DNA of 64,000 nt from Bifidobacterium callitrichidarum (GTDB lineage Bacteria; Actinomycetota; Actinomycetes; Actinomycetales; Bifidobacteriaceae). Positions 52,380 to 61,271 of the stretch are shown in pieces. The notes under the pieces were generated by a model. That model was not told where the DNA came from. It did no database searches and was given only the letters and a program-made list of their open reading frames with translations. Within the stretch, counting starts at the first letter, position 1. Each line of letters opens with the position of its first letter. The position numbers and the translations under genes were made by a program. Location: positions 62,001 to 126,000 of the forward strand of contig NZ_QFFM01000003.1 in assembly GCF_003129905.1 (NCBI RefSeq), in the 5' to 3' direction.

Positions 52380-52455
52380 GGCCGCGTGTCCAGCATCCGC
52401 TCCGTCCTATTGTTAACAACAATACAACAGAGCAGGAGAGAAAGGACACGCGGCC
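52380..52455 (+). promoter_or_regulatory. Leader hairpin masking a ribosome-binding site
   Basis: GGCCGCGTGTCC (52380-52391) is the exact complement of GGACACGCGGCC (52444-52455), which includes part of the SD (AAAGGA) and ends at the base before the ATG at 52456. Inner stem ATTGTT/AACAAT. Would block initiation unless opened; could also be read as a terminator of the gene before it. Confidence 0.6.
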
Positions 52456-53274
52456 ATGACGTTGCAAGATATCCTCGATGAGGAATTGTTCTGGCATGAT
52501 CTATACAACAACCGTAGGGCCGAACGTATAGCCGAAGAACAGGAAGCACGCCGAGCAGCGGATGCACGTCAGCATTCCGAGGATATGGCCGCGTTGCAAA
52601 ATTCCGTCGATGAGCTGAAGAAGCAGTTAGCCGCCGAACGCCAAGCCCGTCGTAATGAAGAACAACAGCGGTTGAACGCTGAGGCTCGGTTCCGTTTTGA
52701 GATGTGGAGTCAGACCGACAATGGCAGAAAATATTTGCGAGAGAAAACACTGTTCCTCGAAAAAGCCAAGGTAGTCGAAATTATGGTCGACGCCATCGAA
52801 CAGGATACAAAGGAATACGTGGGGAAATGGTTACTCCATAATGGCTACTGGCCCAATCCAGCGTATTACGGTATCACCGCAAAAGGTCAGCTACTCAAAC
52901 AGCCTCTTTTCGGTGCTGCCAAGAAACGCGATGAGGCAGTCAAACGTTTCAACGCTGCTGTGGCTAAAGCCAAGAAAGAACACATGAATGATGCGAAGCA
53001 GTATGTGGCCGGCCCTCTAATCGAAACGTTCTCCCGAGGATTCTGGATTAATGAGTACCGTCAGGGTAAGAAGATTATTCAAGCCGTAGAAAAAGAATCT
53101 CAATTCGACCAGGCACCAAATCTTCCGGCAAAAGAACTGATCGTCAAAGCAGAACCGGGAGTGAAGATCGGATTGTTTTCTGACAAGGGTCACATCGTTG
53201 AGGCGTTGACGAGTCTCTACGGGGGGACTATCAACGATGAAAGAGGCGCTCAGCCCCAAGTGTTGTCCGACTGA
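52456..53274 (+). CDS. Coiled-coil protein, unknown
   Basis: 272 aa. Charged coiled coil (about 20-85, EEQEARRAADARQHSEDMA), then a globular region with Trp/Tyr-rich GKWLLHNGYWPNPAYYG. No signal peptide or membrane helix. Convergent with the VirB6-like gene. Function not recognised. Confidence 0.65.
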   Translation: MTLQDILDEELFWHDLYNNRRAERIAEEQEARRAADARQHSEDMAALQNSVDELKKQLAAERQARRNEEQQRLNAEARFRFEMWSQTDNGRKYLREKTLFLEKAKVVEIMVDAIEQDTKEYVGKWLLHNGYWPNPAYYGITAKGQLLKQPLFGAAKKRDEAVKRFNAAVAKAKKEHMNDAKQYVAGPLIETFSRGFWINEYRQGKKIIQAVEKESQFDQAPNLPAKELIVKAEPGVKIGLFSDKGHIVEALTSLYGGTINDERGAQPQVLSD

Positions 53275-53314
53275 TCAAATCGGATGCTTGGAGCTGAGCG
53301 CCCTCACTCATGGA

Positions 53315-56300
53315 TTACTTGAGTCGGTTATTTTTCGTATTCAAGGAACCAGGATTGATTCTTGGCTGCGAGGCGACCGGTTTTTCTACCGGGGGCTTAG
53401 CTGTTCCCGCTAGGGTTCCGCCGTTTGAAGCTACGACCGGTGGTCGTTGAGCCTTGACCGGAGTGGTTTGGCTCTGTCCGTTCCACCAACTGAACTGCGA
53501 CAGGGATTGCCTCTCGATTTTATCTCTCCAGCTGAAGCTAGAGAGTGTAGTCACCTGTGGTTGATTGGCGGAAGGCAGCTGACGTGTTCTATTCGTAGAG
53601 TTAACCGGCTGCCCTCCGGCTGGGTTGACCGGAGCAGGCCTGCTTCCCGTGATCACTGGCTTACCTCCTCGAGGAGTGTTCATGTAGTCGACCGGCGACT
53701 GCGGTGCAGCGCCATCCGCCTTTCTGAACGCGTCAGCCATCTTCGAATTGGTACGCAAGTTGTTGACGGCCTGTGGCAATCCGACCACCGCGCTCTTGCC
53801 GACGCGGTAGGTTGTATCAACAGCCTTACCGGCATTCGACAAATTCTGACGGTTAGTAGCCATCTTAGCAGCCATTAGGACCCCTACTCCTGCAGTAACA
53901 GGGTTGCTTAGCGCCGCAACAGTAACCGCCGCCTTCGCCGCTGTCTTCGCAATCGGTTTGAGCTCATTGACACGGTTACGAATCGGCTTACTGGTGGCGA
54001 GCGCCATTCCTGCAGCGAGAGGTGTTCCCACGGCTCCGCGGAAGACTGCCCCACCGTAGTGTGCTGTGTGGCTGGCGAGATCTTTGAGGACGCGGTGATT
54101 GTGCGCTTTGGCCATCGCTTCGTCGGGAGTCATGCCCTTCTTGATGTACTTCATGACCGCGGCGGCTTCCTGGTCCTTGTGGGCGTCAATCGCAAGATCA
54201 TGGTTTGCTTTGTGCTCTCGCCACTTCTCGCGGCTGGCGTCCATTCGTCTTCCAAGGTCTCCTCGGATCGTGTTCTCATCCTGGTCGGCCCAGCGCGTGC
54301 CACCGAGTAGGGCTTTCTCCTTTTCTTCCTCGGGCTCTTCGTTTTCCTTGCCTGCGGAGTCTTCTTCGGCATCTTTAGTGCCGGCTTTTGCGACGACGGT
54401 ACCTCCGGCTTCGGCTTTTGCGACGACGGTACCTCCGGCTTCGGCTTTTTCTGGAGCCTCCGCCTTGGTATCCTTCTCTTCGACTTCGGTTTCGCCCTTT
54501 GGTTTGCTGCTGCCCTTGCGTAGGACTTCGGCGGATTCTTGAGCGTTGCCGTTGCCATTGGCCTTACTGCTGGCTCGGCCGTCTTCGGCCTTGCTGTTCT
54601 TGCCGTGGCCGTGGCGCAGGTCGTGCATGGCTTCGAAGGCGGCTTGGCGACCATGCTTGGTTATGCCGGAGTAGAGTGCTCCGGCTCCGGCCATGCTGGC
54701 GATGGCTTTGATGCTGAAGGGGTTGCCGAGTCCTAGCATGCCGCAGGTGAGTGCGATGATGATAAGCGCCAGTAATGGGCTGATGCCTGTAAGCAGGTTG
54801 TAGAAGAAGCTGCTGGATACCATGCCGGTCGCCGATATAACCAGTTGGCATATGCAGGTTGCGACGGAGCCTAGAACCGAGTAGAGGATGCCGACCATGC
54901 TGAAGTTTACGCAGCCTTTGGCCCATTTGATGAGTACCTTGCGGGGTCTTTCGCCTACAGGTACGGCTGCGACGAGGAATGCGACGATGAGGCTGAGTAG
55001 GCAGAAGGTGAGCATGAGTTTGCTGACGATGAGGAATAGGGATAGGAGTCCCCATACGATCATGTTGCAGATTGCTCCGAGCATTGATCCCAAGGCGCCT
55101 TGCGTGTCGATTTTACTGTTGCCGTACATGAAATCCGTGGTCGTAATGACGCCTTGGACGTCTGCTGCAGTAGCGGCCCCCCTTGTTGCTCCGATACCGG
55201 ATTCCATGTTGGCTTCACGCCAGGTCATGCCGACATTCGGCACATCGAAACGCCATCCCATTCCTGCGGAGTCGCCGACTGCGAGACCTTTGTAATTGGT
55301 TCCATCATTCCCGTCGGTCGGCGTGTTGGTTTCGGCTCCCTGATAAATCTGGTTGGTGAAGACCGCATTGCATACATCGCTGATTGTGTCACTGAGAATA
55401 GGGCTTTTCTGATCAACGACGTGGTACAGTTTGCTTCCGCTTTTTCGTTCGGCACGAAGATACTTTCCGCCACCGCCTTGGATCGCACCCGAGCCGTCAT
55501 CGCCGAGGTTATGGATGAGCTTGGCCCACCCACGTCTTGCGATTCCCTTACCTCCGGAAGCACTGCAGGTCTCCCAGAAGATGGCAGCTCGCTGATTGTA
55601 AATATCGGTCCCGCGGTCGAACGGTTTGTCCGAGGTATTGACCTTCGTATTCCACGGGTCAATGAATCCCAAATCAGGATTGAATAAGTATTTGGCGGTC
55701 TTTGATTCGATGTTCGTCCCCAACTGTTTGTTGGTAAGAGCTCTTTGCTCCTCGGTGTTTGTATGCGCGTAGCTTTCCAAAACGTGGCAGTAAGCCTGTT
55801 GCGCGTTGGCGGCTACCTGTGGCGTGGTGGTCGTGTTGTCTGCGGCCGGGTTGCCATATTGCATGGTCACCCAGCTGCGCAACGCGGTTTCCTCCCACAT
55901 GCGGTTGACCGCCTTGGTTACACTGCTGGTATTGGTGCCTGAAGTGGTTTTCTTCGCTGCTGCATCGTAGGCTTTGTGCATCTGATACAAGTAGGTTTGG
56001 CAGTTTGGCAGGTTCTGGACATCAGAATATTTCTTGGGATTCTTGGCGGCCATCATGTTCGAATCATTATCGGCCAGCCCGTCAAGGTTGATACCGAAAG
56101 CCAACGTGTTCACGGCAGAGTTGATTGTCGACACCGTCCACCAGGGGCTACCGACTGTAGGTGTGGACGAGTCGCCGTCCTTGGTTGCCTGGGAGCCAGT
56201 GAACACCAGTGTGGCCAGGCATAGGATGGTGACGCCGATGCGTTTTACCGCCGCCGCCGAGCTGCCGATGTTGAAAGCGGCGGCTCCTATCCAGGCGAAC

Positions 56301-56785
56301 ACTCCCATGAAGATAAGGACGGCGGGGATGCCTCCGCTCATTAGGGAGTCAACGAGGTTGCCGATGCTCTTGTCGAGCTTGGAACCGAAGGTGTCGATCG
56401 GATCGAAGCTCGCGGCGAACTGACTCAACGACAATGCGGTAGACCAGCACATCTGCGAAATCATCAGCAGCATGTTCGGCAGGATCAGTCTCATCGAAGA
56501 CATGATCGAGGAAGTTATGTTTCCCATGAACGAGCCGAGGGAGAAATCCGCAGGTTCGGTACGGGCTGTGATGCTACCGATCTGCTGGGCCCAACGGCCG
56601 GATGGGAGCATAAGAATCAGGTCGGAGGATGAGGCCGCCTTGGCTCCACCATCCGAGGGGACCATGGCCCACGTGCTTGCAGGCAATATGAATAGAGTGA
56701 TGAGCGCGATGAGGAACCCCAGAAGGATCAGGTTCCATCGCGCTTTCGCTTTCAATGGATTGTGTATCATCTCAGGCCGAGCCAA
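53315..56785 (-). CDS. VirB6/TrbL-like conjugation membrane protein
   Basis: 1156 aa (1151 if the ATG at 56770 is used; the longer form starts with TTG and neither has a strong SD). Membrane helices near 18-40, 85-125, 155-205 and five or more at about 570-690, with a large extracellular segment between, then a 400-residue charged cytoplasmic tail with a duplicated EAGGTVVAKA unit (DNA repeat of 30 bp near 54391-54450). The cluster of helices resembles VirB6/TrbL-type channel components of Gram-positive type IV systems. Confidence 0.7.
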   Translation of the reverse strand: MARPEMIHNPLKAKARWNLILLGFLIALITLFILPASTWAMVPSDGGAKAASSSDLILMLPSGRWAQQIGSITARTEPADFSLGSFMGNITSSIMSSMRLILPNMLLMISQMCWSTALSLSQFAASFDPIDTFGSKLDKSIGNLVDSLMSGGIPAVLIFMGVFAWIGAAAFNIGSSAAAVKRIGVTILCLATLVFTGSQATKDGDSSTPTVGSPWWTVSTINSAVNTLAFGINLDGLADNDSNMMAAKNPKKYSDVQNLPNCQTYLYQMHKAYDAAAKKTTSGTNTSSVTKAVNRMWEETALRSWVTMQYGNPAADNTTTTPQVAANAQQAYCHVLESYAHTNTEEQRALTNKQLGTNIESKTAKYLFNPDLGFIDPWNTKVNTSDKPFDRGTDIYNQRAAIFWETCSASGGKGIARRGWAKLIHNLGDDGSGAIQGGGGKYLRAERKSGSKLYHVVDQKSPILSDTISDVCNAVFTNQIYQGAETNTPTDGNDGTNYKGLAVGDSAGMGWRFDVPNVGMTWREANMESGIGATRGAATAADVQGVITTTDFMYGNSKIDTQGALGSMLGAICNMIVWGLLSLFLIVSKLMLTFCLLSLIVAFLVAAVPVGERPRKVLIKWAKGCVNFSMVGILYSVLGSVATCICQLVISATGMVSSSFFYNLLTGISPLLALIIIALTCGMLGLGNPFSIKAIASMAGAGALYSGITKHGRQAAFEAMHDLRHGHGKNSKAEDGRASSKANGNGNAQESAEVLRKGSSKPKGETEVEEKDTKAEAPEKAEAGGTVVAKAEAGGTVVAKAGTKDAEEDSAGKENEEPEEEKEKALLGGTRWADQDENTIRGDLGRRMDASREKWREHKANHDLAIDAHKDQEAAAVMKYIKKGMTPDEAMAKAHNHRVLKDLASHTAHYGGAVFRGAVGTPLAAGMALATSKPIRNRVNELKPIAKTAAKAAVTVAALSNPVTAGVGVLMAAKMATNRQNLSNAGKAVDTTYRVGKSAVVGLPQAVNNLRTNSKMADAFRKADGAAPQSPVDYMNTPRGGKPVITGSRPAPVNPAGGQPVNSTNRTRQLPSANQPQVTTLSSFSWRDKIERQSLSQFSWWNGQSQTTPVKAQRPPVVASNGGTLAGTAKPPVEKPVASQPRINPGSLNTKNNRLK

Positions 56786-56803
56786 GAACTCGTCGCTTGC
56801 CGT

Positions 56804-57256
56804 TCACCAGCGGCCGCGATAGCGTTCGGGGCCCATCTCCTTCCTTATATGAGGTGTTTCGATGATGATGAGCTTCGTGTGGATGATGTCTTCGGGGACA
56901 GTGCTGTTGGGGAAGAAGATGTTTCCCTCCACTCCCCTGGATCGGAAGGTTTGCTGTGCTCGACGCCAGCGCAGCTGTTCGGTCGGGTCCTTGACCTTGC
57001 CTACTGCGAAGAACGGGACCAACAGTATGCACAGGGGGATGAACGCGCTGGCTATAGGGATGCCTACGAAGCTGAAGAGGCAGATGAAGATGATGACACC
57101 GAGCACGCCGCCGGCGATGGCCGCCATGACTGTTTTGGATCGTGCTTCGGTGTTCTTGGTGATGGTGATGGTGTTTTTCTTTTCGATCTCCTCCACTGAA
57201 GACACCTCAGTGATGTCGTCCATGGTCAGTCTTGGATGGGTGATGCCTTCCGCCAT
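56804..57256 (-). CDS. Two-helix membrane protein, VirB3/PrgI-like
   Basis: 150 aa; SD AAGGAAGG within a TATATATAAGGAAGG leader. N-terminal polar part, two adjacent helices (about 42-62 and 66-86), then a soluble C-terminal region. Matches the shape of VirB3/PrgI-type subunits that sit beside the VirB6-like gene in conjugation operons. Assignment is from shape and context. Confidence 0.55.
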   Translation of the reverse strand: MAEGITHPRLTMDDITEVSSVEEIEKKNTITITKNTEARSKTVMAAIAGGVLGVIIFICLFSFVGIPIASAFIPLCILLVPFFAVGKVKDPTEQLRWRRAQQTFRSRGVEGNIFFPNSTVPEDIIHTKLIIIETPHIRKEMGPERYRGRW

Positions 57257-57392
57257 GATGCACCTTCCTTATATATAGGAGACCGCCGCTGTTCTGGTTT
57301 AGATAAGAAAAGGTCGTAGGGAGGGTTGGATCGGAGAGGATCCCCTGACACGTGGTGTTCCGATCCAACCACTCCTACGAAACCGGTTAGAC

Positions 57393-57737
57393 TCAGCTGC
57401 CAAGGTAGTTCTGCAGGAACGAGCTCACACCGCTAATCAAGTTATCGATGAAGGTGGCGAACACCGGGAACAAGGCCACAGGACCAAGCAGCACGACGAT
57501 GGCGAGGATCACACCGATGACTCGCTTGCCATCGGTGAACCATTCCTGGGTGAGCTTGTTCTGACGACCCATCATCTTGCAGATACCTGCTGCGATGAGG
57601 ATGACGAACAGGACCACGGCGATAAGAGCCATGATGCTGGAGACAACCTGACCGGCCGTTGTACCGAACAAGTAGCCGATTGATTTATCGTAGGACTGCC
57701 TCAAATTGGAATCCGCAGCCAACAGGACTGTATCCAT
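57393..57737 (-). CDS. Small membrane protein, VirB2-like
   Basis: 114 aa from the ATG at 57737 (GAAAGGG 8 nt upstream). Two long helices (about 30-55 and 70-95) and a short C-terminal amphipathic end, with a short loop carrying MGRQNKLTQEWFTDGKR. Same layout as the protein at 38225, without close sequence similarity. Possible channel or pilus subunit. Confidence 0.6.
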   Translation of the reverse strand: MDTVLLAADSNLRQSYDKSIGYLFGTTAGQVVSSIMALIAVVLFVILIAAGICKMMGRQNKLTQEWFTDGKRVIGVILAIVVLLGPVALFPVFATFIDNLISGVSSFLQNYLGS

Positions 57738-58051
57738 ATCGGAATCCCTTTCTTCAACTAGGTGACTGTGTTGCTTCGCTCCGATGCGTGCCTGACTGCA
57801 GTACACCCCTTGATGAAGTTGAAGTTGGGGTTCCGTTGAATATGGTAATGGATAGAAAGAGGTTTGGGTATGGAGGCCCCCTTGGTTTCCCCTTTAAGCC
57901 CATCTATGTGCGGACAAGGTCAGAGACCTGGTATTGCCGTAGTGGCTGGATGGGGTCTCATTGAATGTGAGGGGCTCCTCTACCTATATATATGGAGGCG
58001 GTCAGTGACGTGTGATCACCGGCCGCCTCCATATATATAGGTAGAGGAAGG
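57738..58051. promoter_or_regulatory. Intergenic region with 25-bp perfect inverted repeat
   Basis: CCTCTACCTATATATATGGA... (57977-58001) is the exact complement of 58023-58047, separated by 21 nt. It follows the coupling-protein gene and contains the same TATATATA core as other sites in the transfer region. No gene seen in the remainder. Confidence 0.7.
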
Positions 58052-60601
58052 TCACTCTCTCCTGTCGAAGTCATGCACGTTAACAAGGAACGACGGCTGC
58101 AACTGCCCCTGGGTTCGGGTTCTCACCGCCGCACAATACTTGGGCAGGTTGCGGACCGCGCCGTTCGTCCAACCATCCTCCCCCTCATTGTCCGTGAGCA
58201 CCGCGGCGGCCTGTTCGGCCACGCTCGGGTTCGGGGTGTTGAACGTGATAAACGTGCTGAATCCCATGAACGCGGTCAACAGTATCGGCGTCAGTTGCTC
58301 CGGATACTGGGTGGCGAACACGGGGATGACTCCGAAGCTTCGCCCCTGGTTCTTGATCTCAGCCAACGAATCCGGGTCGGCGTTGGCGAGGAGGCTGAGC
58401 TCGTCGCATACGATCATGGTGTGCTTGCCGGCCGCTTGCCACCCCTGGCAGTTGTCTTTGATGGCACCCCAGAGTCGTTTCATCAGCCATGCGCCGAGAA
58501 TCTTGTTCATACGGTCCGGGAGCTTCATGCTGTCGCTGACCGGGGCGAGTACGAAGTGGTAGTCCCCGGGATTGTCCAATACCTGTTTCCAGGTGATCTG
58601 TCCTCGTTCCGGTGTGAACACGTGTTCCACGTCCATGAGCTGCTTGACTTTGTTGCGGGAGCTTTTGGTCATGTCCCGGAGTCGCTGGTCGCTGATGGAC
58701 AAGTGGCCTTTCGCGTCCGGGCGTCCGTAGAGTTGTTCGGCGGCGCGCGCGGCCTGTTCTAGATCCGCGGCGAGACTCTTGTTGTCGCTGTTCTTGTATT
58801 CGAGGGCGAGGTCTCTGACGACTTGGCCCAACGCTCTGGCGCTTCCGACGGCTCCGTCCGATGCGGCTAGGGCGACGACGGCCCATCCGATGGGACTGGC
58901 TTGCTTGTTCATGTATCCGGCGCCGGGGTATTTCTGTTCCAGTTGGCGTGCCCTGTCCACCAGTACTTGCGGGTCGGGTAGTCGGCTGACTGCGACAGCG
59001 ATAGTCATGGCGCTGGTGATGACGTCGAGCGAGTCGTTCATGATGTCGCCGGGGTCGAATGAGTATTGCATGCATTCGGCGATCTGTTGTCCGGTGGCTC
59101 GCGCGTCCTTGCCGTCTTTCATGCCGAGTAGGTCGATGGTTTTGACGTTCGGGTTGGCGAGGTAGCTGACTCGGCCGGGACGGCATTTGTCCTTGTGGTG
59201 TTGACGGTAGGCTTGCATGATGCGTACGCCGTCGGAGTCTTTCATGGCGAAGTCGATGATGCGACTGTCCTTGCCCCAGTCTTTTGACGACGTGTCAACA
59301 CGGTGCATGTCGGCCCACTGCATGATGCCATGGGACAAGCCGGACTTGCCGGAACCTGCCTCGCCGATGATTGCGATACCGCCATACAACTGGTCCGTAA
59401 CCAGGTACCCCTCGCGTCCGGTCTGGTCCAAACCAAGCGGAACTCCACCCTGTGCCAACGGTTCCGGCACCGGATGCGCCTCCTGCGTCTTCGCCGTAGC
59501 CATACCGCCCGGAGTCCATAACGCCATGACCGTCAACGGTGGCAGTAGGAGCGTGCTGCGTTGGGTTGGATATCCGACGATGACCCTGGTGTCATCGCGT
59601 CCGCCCAATGGGGTTTCCTTATCGGCTGATTCGGCTTTCCTGTTCGGTTCGAATCCACGGTAACGTCGCGGCTTCTGATAGATGTCATCCCACTTGCTGC
59701 GTCGCAACCATCGGATGAACATGCCGACCGTATATGCTGCTGGGATGAGTGTGACCGCCAAAGACAACGGTAGCAGAGCAAGCGCGAACATTGCAATCAG
59801 GGGTATGCCGATGGCGAGCATTTGTCCGAAGATGCTTGCGTTGGTAGCCACGTAGATGATCATCGCCGCCATGAGGAGTATGAGGGTGATGGCGATGGGG
59901 ATGGCGAGCATCCATAGGTCGAGCGGGCTGAGCGTGGTCAGTATGAGAGTGAGGATGGTGATGGCGAGGCCGACTGTCCATCCCATGAGGCGTGGTTGGG
60001 ATTGGTGTGCGCTGATGCGGCTCATCAACGGGTTGACTGCTCCGCCGATGGCTTTGGCGGTATTGATGGCCTCCTGTTTGCTGGCGGCTCCGACGCTGAT
60101 GCGCGCGCACATGCTGCCGGAGCTGACGAGGTCGTCGCCGTCTTCGGTGGTGTTGTGTTCACTGGCGACCCAGTTGCGGATGCGCTGATCCTCCCAGTAG
60201 CCGTGTTCCCGGAGGTTGATGCTGACCCAACTGTCGTTGGGCATGAGGGATTCGACGCTGCGTTTGAGTTCCATGATGTCGCTGCGGAGTTTTTCCATGT
60301 TGCTCAATCGGTTGAGTCGGCTGCGCCATGGGATGATGGGGTGTGCTGATTCGTTGGCGGTGTCGGGGAGTTCGGGTTCCTGGTCGAGGGGTTTGACGTC
60401 GAAGCCTGCTTGGCGTCCTGCTCGTTTCAGACTTTCGGTGTCGCCGTATATGTATTGTTTGACCGGTTGGTCGCCGTGTTTGACGAGGAGGAGGATGCTG
60501 TTTTTGAGTTGGCCGCTGACGGTGCCGCTCATGGTTCGTTGTTGGTCGCCGGTTGCGGTTTGCAGTGTGCGGGTGGTGGAGTGCCAGCATGGTTTGCCCA
60601 T
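58052..60601 (-). CDS. Type IV secretion coupling ATPase (VirD4/TraG-type)
   Basis: 849 aa. Four or so membrane helices (about 205-300), then a P-loop GEAGSGKSG (about 418-426), Walker B HTMIVCDELS (about 735) and a following GRSFGVIPVFATQYPEQL segment typical of DNA-pumping coupling proteins. Delivers the DNA-protein complex to the transfer channel at the membrane. The ATG at 60601 follows AAGGAAGG; an internal MSGTVSG start is possible. A separate VirB4 ATPase and a relaxase are not in the window. Confidence 0.75.
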   Translation of the reverse strand: MGKPCWHSTTRTLQTATGDQQRTMSGTVSGQLKNSILLLVKHGDQPVKQYIYGDTESLKRAGRQAGFDVKPLDQEPELPDTANESAHPIIPWRSRLNRLSNMEKLRSDIMELKRSVESLMPNDSWVSINLREHGYWEDQRIRNWVASEHNTTEDGDDLVSSGSMCARISVGAASKQEAINTAKAIGGAVNPLMSRISAHQSQPRLMGWTVGLAITILTLILTTLSPLDLWMLAIPIAITLILLMAAMIIYVATNASIFGQMLAIGIPLIAMFALALLPLSLAVTLIPAAYTVGMFIRWLRRSKWDDIYQKPRRYRGFEPNRKAESADKETPLGGRDDTRVIVGYPTQRSTLLLPPLTVMALWTPGGMATAKTQEAHPVPEPLAQGGVPLGLDQTGREGYLVTDQLYGGIAIIGEAGSGKSGLSHGIMQWADMHRVDTSSKDWGKDSRIIDFAMKDSDGVRIMQAYRQHHKDKCRPGRVSYLANPNVKTIDLLGMKDGKDARATGQQIAECMQYSFDPGDIMNDSLDVITSAMTIAVAVSRLPDPQVLVDRARQLEQKYPGAGYMNKQASPIGWAVVALAASDGAVGSARALGQVVRDLALEYKNSDNKSLAADLEQAARAAEQLYGRPDAKGHLSISDQRLRDMTKSSRNKVKQLMDVEHVFTPERGQITWKQVLDNPGDYHFVLAPVSDSMKLPDRMNKILGAWLMKRLWGAIKDNCQGWQAAGKHTMIVCDELSLLANADPDSLAEIKNQGRSFGVIPVFATQYPEQLTPILLTAFMGFSTFITFNTPNPSVAEQAAAVLTDNEGEDGWTNGAVRNLPKYCAAVRTRTQGQLQPSFLVNVHDFDRRE

Positions 60602-60620
60602 TGGGTGCCCGCCTTCCTTT

Positions 60621-60712
60621 CCTTATATATAGGTGTGGGTGTTGGTGGTTTCCCTGTGGGTGCCGTCCTCTTTGTGCGCTCTCCCTGATTCGGGTTCCTC
60701 TTATATATGTGC
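60621..60712 (-). promoter_or_regulatory. TATATATA sites upstream of the coupling-protein gene
   Basis: CCTTATATATAGG (60621-60633) and CTCTTATATATG (60699-60710), resembling the palindromes at 38191, 38584 and 57268. Confidence 0.5.
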
Positions 60713-60770
60713 GTGTCTGATTGTCGTGGTCTTGCCCACGGTCAGGCAATGGGGTTGTTCCGATCGGAAA

Positions 60771-61271
60771 CTATTGGAGTCCCGGTGGTGTCCTGTATAT
60801 CCACTCGTAGGGGAAACCGTCCGGCACTCTGAAGTCCACGAGATGCTCGCGTAGCATGATCGTCCACAACCATGAGGTCATACGGATCGTATCCTGTTGG
60901 GATTCCAACGCCCAACCCAGGTTCGCCCAACCGACCTTCATGTTGCTCTTGTCCCCCGCCAAGGCTTTCGCCTTGCGGATGGTGCGGAACGCGCGCTCCT
61001 GTCCGACCCCGAACATGACGACATCCAACTGCCAAAGTCGTATCTTCTTCAACGACGGGTCACGCATCATCTCCGGGATCAGCCAACGCAGCACCTCATC
61101 ACGCCGCCCCTGCTCGCATAGTTCGCTCACATGATGCAGGGCGCGGGCGCGATGCTCCTCGGCCCGACGCTGCAGAGCTCGCACCGATGGTCGCACTACC
61201 AGGTCCGGGCCAAGGTCCGGTATCGGCGTCGTGGGAGTATCCATTTCATCCAGATCGTTCAGGTCGTTCAC
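60771..61271 (-). CDS. Unknown protein in transfer operon
   Basis: 166 aa. Start set at GTG 61271, which overlaps the preceding stop as GTGA; the longer open frame has no support. Helical, Arg-rich (RALQRRAEEHRARALHHVSE), with a conserved-looking Trp pattern at the end. Function not recognised; coupled to the gene before it. Confidence 0.6.
   Translation of the reverse strand: MNDLNDLDEMDTPTTPIPDLGPDLVVRPSVRALQRRAEEHRARALHHVSELCEQGRRDEVLRWLIPEMMRDPSLKKIRLWQLDVVMFGVGQERAFRTIRKAKALAGDKSNMKVGWANLGWALESQQDTIRMTSWLWTIMLREHLVDFRVPDGFPYEWIYRTPPGLQ

Noticed and set aside
57977-58047. The 25-bp inverted repeat as insertion sequence ends
   Set aside because: Only 21 nt lie between the arms and there is no duplication; the TATATATA core matches other regulatory palindromes nearby.
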